NCBI GenBank assembly: GCA_002373085.1
Contig: DFJP01000086.1
Coordinates: 1 to 5,262 of the forward strand
DNA length: 5,262 nucleotides
Direction: 5' to 3'
DNA from: Caryophanales bacterium UBA3668
Lineage (GTDB): Bacteria; Bacillota_I; Bacilli_A; RFN20; CAG-826
Below, one piece after another: positions 1-5,068 of the stretch. Below the pieces are notes generated by a model. The model was given only the letters and a program-made list of their open reading frames with translations. It did no database searches and had not been told where the DNA came from. The position numbers were made by a program, and so were the translations under genes. Numbering within the stretch: position 1 is the first letter of the stretch; every line of letters begins with the position of its first letter.

Positions 1-3
1 AAC

Positions 4-69
4 TTTTGTTGATTTTTAGTTAGTTTGTGATGGGTTTTAACATCACTTCATAAAACTAAATCAACAAAA
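4..69 (+). promoter_or_regulatory. Long imperfect hairpin in the leader of the surface-protein gene
   Basis: The outer arms at 4-15 (TTTTGTTGATTT) and 58-69 (AAATCAACAAAA) are perfect 12-bp complements. An inner perfect 6-bp stem pairs GTGATG (27-32) with CATCAC (41-46) around an 8-nt loop. A register shift also lets TAGTT (17-21) pair with AACTA (54-58). Neither strand has a T-tract directly after the stem, so it does not look like an ordinary intrinsic terminator of an upstream gene. It could be a 5' UTR structure, an operator or a protein-binding palindrome. No convincing sigma-A promoter was found in 1-137, so transcription may start before the window. The structure is seen directly; its role is unknown. 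Confidence 0.5.
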
Positions 70-110
70 AATTTATTCATACTCACTAGTCTAGATATCC
101 AAAACGGACT

Positions 111-129
111 AGGAGGGCAAAGAAAGGAG
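111..129 (+). promoter_or_regulatory. Tandem Shine-Dalgarno sequences before the surface-protein gene
   Basis: AAAGGAG at 123-129 lies 8 nt before the ATG at 138, which is ideal spacing and fixes the start. A second, stronger-looking AGGAGG at 111-116 has no ATG, GTG or TTG at usable distance and is 21 nt from the start codon. Bases 107-112 (GACTAG), which overlap this upstream motif, are complementary to CTAGTC at 86-91. The second motif may be a ribosome standby site or a chance purine run. Confidence 0.7.
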
Positions 130-137
130 AAAAAAAC

Positions 138-248
138 ATGAATAAATTTATTACAAAGATCACATCACTAGCCTTAGGCGCAGCGATGATGATCGGAGTA
201 GGTGTTGCCGTTCGTAGCAACTCGAAAAAGGTTGAGCCTGTTCACGCC
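138..248 (+). other. Sec signal peptide
   Basis: Residues 1-37. A basic n-region (MNKFITKITS) is followed by a hydrophobic core LALGAAMMIGVGVAV (11-25), a polar basic linker, and Val-His-Ala before Asp38 as an AxA-like signal peptidase I site. The c-region between core and cleavage site is about 12 residues, rather long. From memory, this arrangement is common in secreted proteins of uncultured Bacilli. Cys is absent here, so it is not a lipoprotein. Confidence 0.85.
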
Positions 249-3200
249 GATTCAACGGTAACATGGTCCCAAACAACCGTATTGCCAAGTACCGCGACTT
301 CTGTTAGTGGGCATAGTGATATTACATTCAAAACCAGTTCAGCCAATAGCTATACAAGTCCATTACGATTTTATGCCAATGTGACAATGACAATTGCCGC
401 ACTTAATGGCGCATCTATTAAATCTGTGACATATAGTGCTTCTTCAACTGGCAACTACGTAACATATGCAAAAAACGCAACCGTATCCCCATCTGTCACA
501 CCAACAGTTAGTGGCAAAGATGTTACTTGGACGTTTACTAGCGGAGCAACCGAATTCACTTTTAAACCGTCAAGTCAAACGCGCGCTACAGGTGTCACTG
601 TAACTTACACTCCGTCGGCAACTCCACAAACCATCACAGTAGATCCATCTTCAAAAGAAGCATATACAGATGAAACCATTTCATTAACAACAAATGCAAC
701 ATCTGCAAGCTGGGCATTATCTAATAATAATTGTGGTGCTTCTTTAAGTGCTGCAAGCGGAAAAACCGTTACTGTCAGCGCTACTAGTGCTGGTTCAGTT
801 CGAGTTACAGCCACGGCAAGTGGTTACACCTCAAAATATGTTGATTTAACATTTATTGAAAAACCAACAAATCCTTATATCACTCCTGAAAAGAGTTCAA
901 CAAGTGGTTATACAGGAAAAAATGAAACGATTTCATTTGCTTATGGAAAATTGACCGGTTCCCTAAGTGTATCTTCAAGTAACACATCAGTTGTTACTGT
1001 TGAATCTCCATCTTATGATGCTGGAGAAGGAACAGTTCAATTCAACTATGTTGGAGCTGGTTCTACAACAGTTAAATTCTATGATGGTTCAACAGAATTA
1101 GCTTCTGTGTCAGTTAGTGTTACTGCTTCTTCTGTTACAATTACTGGATTGGCCGCTTCCGATAGTGTTTATATTGGAAAAACACTGGATTTAGGCTCTA
1201 CCATTACTGTTACTGCGACTGGTAGCTATTCTAATGCTGTCACCTGGACGTCTTCTGTTCCTGCTAATGCAACAGTAAATAGTTCTGGTGTTGTCACCGG
1301 TGTAAAAGAAGGAAGCACAACAATTACAGTTGCTTCAGTTGATTATCCAAGTGCAACTATGAGTTGTACTGTCACTGTTAGCGAAGTCGTATCTTATGAA
1401 TTGGTTACAGATGTTTCAAAATTAGCAGATGGTACACAATTCGTTTTAGTGGACTATGTCTCTAGCACTTATAGAATTGCTAAAGACTTAAACAGTGGAC
1501 ACATTAAAATGAACACTGTTACATCTAAGACCGAAGTTTCAGGTACTTCCTCTGGTGATACTGTTGTTACCGAAGAAGCCGATATTTTCACATTAGTTGG
1601 AAGTGCTGGAAGCTGGGAAATTAAACGTGGTGATACCTATTTGCAATTCACCGGAACCAGCAATGGTAATGATAGTTTTACAGACACAAGTAGTGATGAT
1701 ACAAAGTTCAGTATTGTAGCATCAAGTAGCGAAAATAAAGTAACAATTAATAGTAATTCAAGATCAAATCGTGCATTGAGATATAACACTTCTACTGGTG
1801 ACCTACGTAACTATGTAAACACTGGTTCACAACCAGACCTCTATATGTACGCAATCATTCCAGCTCAGAATAAATTGGATTCAATTTCAATTACTGGACA
1901 AACTGCGTCATTTGCTAGTGGAGCAACATTCTCCTTTGGAGGAACCGTTACTGCTCATTATACACTAGAAGCTGATGCCAATGTGACAAGTAGCGCGACG
2001 TTCCATTTAGATTCCGAAAGCGGATCTAATATGTCTGGAGTTACTTTAACTCATGCTGCACATGATGGTCACACTATTTATGTCAAATATTCTGAAAATG
2101 ACATTACAAAAACTGCCACATACACAATTAGTGTTGCGAATGCTCCTGTTGAAAGTGTGTCAATTAACGTTAATTCAGCAGAAATTGGATTAAATGAAGA
2201 ATATTCAGTTTCTGGAATTAAAGTTACAGTTTCACCAGCTGATGCTATTCAAACATATGTTTGGACAGTTGCTAGCAATACAGTCGGTGATGATTATGAG
2301 TTTGAAGGCACCGAGTTATTATCAGGAGATGCAGCAGGTACAATTACCTTAAGATGTAGTTCAACTGCAGATAGCACGAAATATGCCGATTTGGTTGTAA
2401 CTGTTACAGCTGATCCAACCGCTGAATTTACTCCAGCATCTGTATCGGGTTATGTCGGTAAAAGCGATGATGTCGCATTTACCTATGGCAACATGAGCGA
2501 CACATCATTAATTTCTATTACATCAAGCAACTCATCTATTGCTGAAGTTGATGAATTTGTTGCAGATGCAGGTGAAGGCTTAGTTACAGTTAACTTTGTC
2601 GCAGCCGGTAGTGCCACATTATCCATCTCTTATAATGGAGGATCTACTTTAGATTCCATCACAGTTACAGTTTCTGCTGATTCGGTTACTGCTTTAACTT
2701 GGTCTGCTCCAACTATTAAAGTTTATAGTGGTGCAACCACAACCGTATCTGATGCAAGTTCCTGGAACGTGCATTACACCATGGCAAGTGGTGATTATGG
2801 TAGCCTAGTTTATGGGGAATATACTCTCAAATTAGGTGGAAGTTCAATTACTCTTCCACATACATGGGATGCCTCTGAAGACGGCAAAGTTCTCAGCATT
2901 GAATATGGTGGATTTGCTTCACCAACAACTTCAACTGTTAATGTCACCCAAACACTTCGAGCTGTTATGGCTCCAGTTGAAGGAGAACCTACTACATCTA
3001 CCTTAACATTTACAAAAAAATATTCCGATGGTGGTGCAACCGCTGATGATAGTAAGGCTTGGACTGTTACTTCTGATGGAACAGAATCAAATTTTGATTC
3101 GACAAAAGGTATTCACTACGGAACTAGTAGCGCTGCAGTTCAATATATTAAATTGACATCTAGTGATTTTACTTCTGGTAAGATTACAAAAGTTGAAGTT

Positions 3201-3911
3201 AATGCTTCTACAGCAAGTGGTGTTTCCGCAACAGTATCAGTTACAGTTAGTGGAGAAGCCTTTGGTGGCGATCCACAATCATTATCAACAAGCGCAACAA
3301 ACTATACCTTTACTGGTAATGTTGATGCTGATGAGATTGAAGTTATTGTTACAAAACCTTCTTCAGCAACAAAAGCGATTTATTGTAAATCAATCGCTGT
3401 TACATACGCTGAATCAAGCGGTACTCAAAATATTGCTAACGTTGCAGGCCACGAAGCTGCACAAAAAGCTGTTGTTGCATTTGCAAAAGCTATGAATGCC
3501 GCATTTGACAATACAGAAAATTGTACAGATGGTGTTGCTGCTGCATGGTCAACTGCTAGTAGTGCATACTCATCTAATATTACTAATAATGCTTCGCTTA
3601 GTGCAGATGAAAAAGCTTATGCAAAGAACTTAATTAAGTATGCATCTGCTCAATATACAGACGATACTGATGCTGATTATAGTTATTGTCTTGAAAGAGC
3701 TATGGCAACTTATGAAGCTTGTATCCAAAAACATGGACAAACAGGTTTCATGACCGATGTTAGATCAGTTTCTGCATCATCTAGAATTACTTCACTATCA
3801 TTATTAAATAATGGTAATTCAAACACAGTAGCGATTATTGTAGTCATTTCAATAATCTCAATTACATGTATTGGTGGATTCTTCTTCTTACGCAAACGTA
3901 AAGAAATCTAA
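138..3911 (+). CDS. Large secreted, membrane-anchored Ig-like mosaic surface protein
   Basis: 1257-residue extracellular protein; its ligand is unknown, and adhesion or surface display is an inference. The start is fixed by AAAGGAG 8 nt upstream and by the signal peptide. Modules in order: signal peptide (1-37, probable cleavage after Val-His-Ala); Ser/Thr-rich beta module (about 39-160); Ig-like module (164-240); module A with SGYTGK, FAYG and DAGEG motifs (248-331); canonical BIG2 domain with VTWTSS and SSGVVTGVKEGSTTITV (332-415); lectin-like module (about 417-577); two further Ig-like modules (580-669 and 671-759); a second copy of module A (764-849); an uncharacterised beta-rich stretch (851-945); a relative of the first module (951-1092); a helical domain with Cys1129, Cys1184 and Cys1195 (about 1100-1205); and a TM anchor (1229-1251) with tail RKRKEI. 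There is no LPXTG, and no catalytic motif was recognised. A terminator follows 32 nt after the stop, so it is probably transcribed alone or as the last gene of an operon. The BIG2 and anchor assignments are solid; the lectin-like call is tentative. Confidence 0.93.
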   Translation: MNKFITKITSLALGAAMMIGVGVAVRSNSKKVEPVHADSTVTWSQTTVLPSTATSVSGHSDITFKTSSANSYTSPLRFYANVTMTIAALNGASIKSVTYSASSTGNYVTYAKNATVSPSVTPTVSGKDVTWTFTSGATEFTFKPSSQTRATGVTVTYTPSATPQTITVDPSSKEAYTDETISLTTNATSASWALSNNNCGASLSAASGKTVTVSATSAGSVRVTATASGYTSKYVDLTFIEKPTNPYITPEKSSTSGYTGKNETISFAYGKLTGSLSVSSSNTSVVTVESPSYDAGEGTVQFNYVGAGSTTVKFYDGSTELASVSVSVTASSVTITGLAASDSVYIGKTLDLGSTITVTATGSYSNAVTWTSSVPANATVNSSGVVTGVKEGSTTITVASVDYPSATMSCTVTVSEVVSYELVTDVSKLADGTQFVLVDYVSSTYRIAKDLNSGHIKMNTVTSKTEVSGTSSGDTVVTEEADIFTLVGSAGSWEIKRGDTYLQFTGTSNGNDSFTDTSSDDTKFSIVASSSENKVTINSNSRSNRALRYNTSTGDLRNYVNTGSQPDLYMYAIIPAQNKLDSISITGQTASFASGATFSFGGTVTAHYTLEADANVTSSATFHLDSESGSNMSGVTLTHAAHDGHTIYVKYSENDITKTATYTISVANAPVESVSINVNSAEIGLNEEYSVSGIKVTVSPADAIQTYVWTVASNTVGDDYEFEGTELLSGDAAGTITLRCSSTADSTKYADLVVTVTADPTAEFTPASVSGYVGKSDDVAFTYGNMSDTSLISITSSNSSIAEVDEFVADAGEGLVTVNFVAAGSATLSISYNGGSTLDSITVTVSADSVTALTWSAPTIKVYSGATTTVSDASSWNVHYTMASGDYGSLVYGEYTLKLGGSSITLPHTWDASEDGKVLSIEYGGFASPTTSTVNVTQTLRAVMAPVEGEPTTSTLTFTKKYSDGGATADDSKAWTVTSDGTESNFDSTKGIHYGTSSAAVQYIKLTSSDFTSGKITKVEVNASTASGVSATVSVTVSGEAFGGDPQSLSTSATNYTFTGNVDADEIEVIVTKPSSATKAIYCKSIAVTYAESSGTQNIANVAGHEAAQKAVVAFAKAMNAAFDNTENCTDGVAAAWSTASSAYSSNITNNASLSADEKAYAKNLIKYASAQYTDDTDADYSYCLERAMATYEACIQKHGQTGFMTDVRSVSASSRITSLSLLNNGNSNTVAIIVVISIISITCIGGFFFLRKRKEI
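879..1130 (+). repeat. Module A, first copy (within the surface protein)
   Basis: Residues 248-331, about 84 residues. It shares an ordered set of motifs with residues 764-849: TP near the start, SGYxGK, F-x-YG, SSNxS, DAGEG, then V-x-F or V-x-F-like strand, GxxT and S-V/I-T-V-[ST]. This is a diverged intragenic duplication visible at protein level. It is predicted to be an Ig-like or related beta-sandwich. The family is not named here. Confidence 0.75.
2427..2684 (+). repeat. Module A, second copy (within the surface protein)
   Basis: Residues 764-849, matching residues 248-331 in order and spacing (SGYVGK, FTYG, SSNSS, ADAGEG, then GSATLSI and ITVTVSA). The two copies are about 1.3 kb apart with a BIG2, a lectin-like and two other Ig-like modules between them. 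The arrangement is therefore scattered duplication, not a tandem array. Confidence 0.75.
3822..3908 (+). other. C-terminal membrane anchor of the surface protein, no LPXTG
   Basis: Residues 1229-1257. A hydrophobic segment (VAIIVVISIISITCIGG at 1231-1247, then FFFL) is followed by the basic tail RKRKEI. The layout resembles a cell-wall sorting signal, but the preceding residues (SLLNNGNSNT) carry no LPXTG or obvious variant. A C-in, N-out anchor of the large extracellular part is the simplest reading. Cys1244 lies within the membrane segment. Confidence 0.8.
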
Positions 3912-3922
3912 CTCAATTAACA

Positions 3923-3939
3923 TATCTACCTAGTAGATA
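3923..3939 (+). repeat. 17-bp palindrome, copy 1
   Basis: TATCTAC-CTA-GTAGATA has perfect 7-bp arms and a 3-nt centre, 11 nt after the surface-protein stop. It matches the palindrome at 4005-4021 at 14 of 17 positions, and two of the three differences preserve base pairing. It could be a DNA-binding site or an RNA hairpin in the 3' UTR just before the terminator. Confidence 0.55.
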
Positions 3940-3943
3940 AAGG

Positions 3944-3978
3944 AAGACCTATTCTCGACCAGAATGGGTCTTTTCTTT
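3944..3978 (+). terminator. Intrinsic terminator of the surface-protein gene
   Basis: The 12-bp stem AAGACCTATTCT (3944-3955) pairs with AGAATGGGTCTT (3961-3972), with one G-U pair and a 5-nt loop. It is followed by a T-rich tract (TTTTCTTT, 3971-3978). This is a classic Rho-independent terminator on the + strand. Confidence 0.88.
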
Positions 3979-3980
3979 AT

Positions 3981-4008
3981 GCATGCGTATCACATACACA
4001 TGCGTATC
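3981..4008 (+). repeat. Imperfect inverted repeat and 10-bp direct repeat
   Basis: GCATGCGTAT (3981-3990) and ATACACATGC (3994-4003) are inverted repeats matching at 9 of 10 positions around a CAC centre. The same stretch contains CATGCGTATC twice as a direct repeat (3982-3991 and 3999-4008), 17 bp apart. It begins just after the terminator T-tract and abuts the palindrome at 4005-4021. It may be an operator upstream of the lipoprotein promoter; no known regulator site was recognised. Confidence 0.5.
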
Positions 4009-4021
4009 TATTTAATAGATA
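4005..4021 (+). repeat. 17-bp palindrome, copy 2
   Basis: TATCTAT-TTA-ATAGATA has perfect 7-bp arms with a 3-nt centre. It is a near copy of 3923-3939, with the arm-end C-G pair replaced by T-A. It lies upstream of the lipoprotein promoter, about 24 bp before its -35. Entirely A/T apart from one C and one G, so chance is harder to exclude for this copy alone. Confidence 0.5.
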
Positions 4022-4036
4022 TATAAAGAAATATTT

Positions 4037-4054
4037 TGTTAGTATTGTCTAACA
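4037..4054 (+). promoter_or_regulatory. Possible operator over the lipoprotein -35 box
   Basis: TGTTAG (4037-4042) and CTAACA (4049-4054) are perfect inverted 6-bp half-sites with a 6-bp spacer (18 bp in total). The right half overlaps the putative -35 (4045-4050). The size and position fit a dimeric repressor site, but no specific regulator can be named. Confidence 0.4.
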
Positions 4055-4074
4055 TTTGTTTTCTTTAATATAAT
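4045..4074 (+). promoter_or_regulatory. Sigma-A-type promoter of the lipoprotein gene
   Basis: The -10 is a perfect TATAAT (4069-4074). The best -35 is TTGTCT (4045-4050; 4 of 6 match TTGACA) with an 18-bp spacer. A start near 4081 would give a leader of about 19 nt that still contains the AAGGAA site. The weak -35 under a dyad suggests regulated transcription (inference). Confidence 0.65.
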
Positions 4075-4099
4075 GAAAATAACTAAGGAAGTTAGATAT

Positions 4100-4798
4100 A
4101 TGAAGAAAACAAATGTTTTTCCTTTGTTAGTTTCTTTATTTGTGCTTGTTTCTTGTAATACCCCTAAGGGAGGAAATAAAGGAAACACAAATAAAGAAAT
4201 AACAAAAGAAGTATATGAAGATTATACTGACCCAAAGAAACTCCTTTTAGAGAGGAATCTTAGTTTTACGATTACTAGTGACTATGTCTCTAGTTCTAAA
4301 ATAGGTCGAAGTATTCGAACAGTTAACCTTGACCAAGGTAAATTAGAGATGGGTATTGAACAAAATGCTGATAAACCATCTGATGATATTCCGAACTATG
4401 GTTTATTTAGTTATGATGAAAGTAGTGATACCTTATCTTTAGATTGGTATATTGCACGATATACTGAATCAGGATTTGATCGTTATCTTGTTCAACACAT
4501 CGACAATACTCCAGCAAACTTCTCTTATTATGTTGGAGACTATCTTGGTTTAATCTTTGATGTAACCTATGATGAGCTAACATATGAAAGTGGTGCATAT
4601 GTTGCTCATCATTTGACTAAACATGCTTCCGAGACTGATATAGATATTGATCGATATGAGATTTCTTTTAGTAATTCATTCGTATCAAAGATTAAACTAA
4701 CTGGTTCGTTTACTGAAACTAGTGTTTCCTATACGTATGTCCAAGAGATTATCTTCAGTAAGTTTAATTCTGTTAGTGTAGCGTTCCCAACTATCTAA
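4100..4798 (+). CDS. Lipoprotein of unknown function, possibly LolA/LppX-like fold
   Basis: 232 residues from the ATG at 4100. This start is preferred over an in-frame ATG at 4073 because AAGGAA (4085-4090) lies 9 nt upstream, the signal peptide then begins normally with MKKTN, and the 4073 ATG sits inside the TATAAT box. The signal peptide has hydrophobic core VFPLLVSLFVLVS and lipobox Leu-Val-Ser-Cys, with Cys19 as the lipidated residue. A Gly/Asn/Lys-rich linker (20-38) follows. The rest is rich in alternating beta-strand patterns, Tyr, Ser and acidic residues, with no recognised catalytic motif and no Cys after Cys19. The closing strand pattern (EIIFSKFNSVSVAFPTI) resembles small lipoproteins of related Bacilli, and the overall look recalls LolA/LppX half-barrels. 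That is a fold-level guess, not a family assignment. It should sit on the outer face of the cytoplasmic membrane. It has its own promoter. Confidence 0.88.
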   Translation: MKKTNVFPLLVSLFVLVSCNTPKGGNKGNTNKEITKEVYEDYTDPKKLLLERNLSFTITSDYVSSSKIGRSIRTVNLDQGKLEMGIEQNADKPSDDIPNYGLFSYDESSDTLSLDWYIARYTESGFDRYLVQHIDNTPANFSYYVGDYLGLIFDVTYDELTYESGAYVAHHLTKHASETDIDIDRYEISFSNSFVSKIKLTGSFTETSVSYTYVQEIIFSKFNSVSVAFPTI

Positions 4799-5021
4799 AA
4801 ATTTTTTCAAATCTCTAAATAACCGAGAATTGTTGTAGATTTTGTAAAAATATATTGGATTTTATGGTGTCTCTATTTATCATCTTCCATCGACTTCTCT
4901 AGCGAATGCAAAGACATCTTTAGAATAATTAGTCAAAGAATATTCAAAAGTTTTTAACATACAAAAATGTGTATTATTCCATTTAAATCTTACACATTCT
5001 ACAATTTTTTTGCTAAATATG
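4799..5021. other. AT-rich intergenic stretch without a convincing gene
   Basis: The + strand holds only very short frames (for example 12 codons from the ATG at 4865). The - strand has one stop-free frame running from 5071 down to a TGA at 4880-4882, with its only ATG at 4958-4960. That would give 26 residues and has no clear ribosome binding site, so it is not called as a gene. AAAAATTTTTT at 4797-4807 overlaps the lipoprotein stop and is self-complementary, but has no loop. No tRNA or recognised RNA gene was seen. Confidence 0.5.
4963..5011. terminator. Weak bidirectional terminator-like hairpin
   Basis: AATGTGTA (4966-4973) pairs perfectly with TACACATT (4991-4998) around a 17-nt loop. 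On the + strand a run of seven T follows at 5005-5011, 6 nt after the stem. On the - strand the stem runs directly into T residues (complement of 4963-4967). The stem is AT-rich and the loop large, so termination efficiency is doubtful. It could end the lipoprotein transcript or insulate the ATPase promoter. Confidence 0.3.
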
Positions 5022-5049
5022 TTGAAAATCTTTCTTATGATGATAAAAT
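5022..5049 (+). promoter_or_regulatory. Promoter of the ATPase gene
   Basis: TTGAAA (5022-5027; 5 of 6 match the -35 consensus) and TAAAAT (5044-5049; 5 of 6 match the -10) are separated by 16 bp. Predicted initiation near 5056 leaves a very short leader that begins at about the ribosome binding site. TATGAT at 5036-5041 is an alternative -10 but lacks a well-placed -35. Confidence 0.6.
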
Positions 5050-5055
5050 TTAGTC

Positions 5056-5062
5056 GAGAGGA
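5056..5062 (+). promoter_or_regulatory. Ribosome binding site of the ATPase gene
   Basis: GAGAGGA lies 6 nt before the ATG at 5069. It supports this start for a gene cut by the window edge, where length gives little help. Confidence 0.7.
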
Positions 5063-5068
5063 ACAAAT

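Noticed and set aside
25..54. Possible promoter TTGTGA (25-30) with CATAAA (49-54), 18-bp spacer
   Set aside because: Both boxes match only 4 of 6 and fall within the arms of the leader hairpin. In AT-rich DNA this is expected by chance, so it is not called.
605..814. Open frame of 69 codons on the - strand
   Set aside because: It is antisense to a clear Ig-like region of the surface protein, with no start signals. It is a mirror of the real gene's codon pattern.
3163..3495. Open frame of 110 codons on the + strand, Leu/Gln-rich
   Set aside because: It lies inside the surface-protein gene in another frame. Its composition is what frame-shifted Ser/Thr/Val codons give, and there is no ribosome binding site or recognisable domain.
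3710..3895. Open frame of 61 codons on the - strand opposite the membrane anchor
   Set aside because: It is fully antisense to conserved-looking C-terminal residues, with no promoter or ribosome binding site.
1219..3908. LPXTG-type sortase motif or a catalytic domain in the surface protein
   Set aside because: I looked through the C-terminus and modules. No LPXTG-like pentapeptide precedes the TM segment and no catalytic signature was recognised.
4407..4598. Open frame of 63 codons on the - strand inside the lipoprotein gene
   Set aside because: Its His/Tyr/Gln-rich composition is typical of an antisense shadow, and it has no start signals.
4808..4844. Weak stem AAATCT/AGATTT after the lipoprotein gene as a terminator
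   Set aside because: The 6-bp stem is A/T-dominated with a loop over 20 nt. The following sequence is not a clean T-tract.
4876..5047. 9-bp inverted repeat TTTATCATC (4876-4884) and GATGATAAA (5039-5047)
   Set aside because: The copies are about 155 nt apart and A/T-rich, with no supporting structure. Coincidence is likely.
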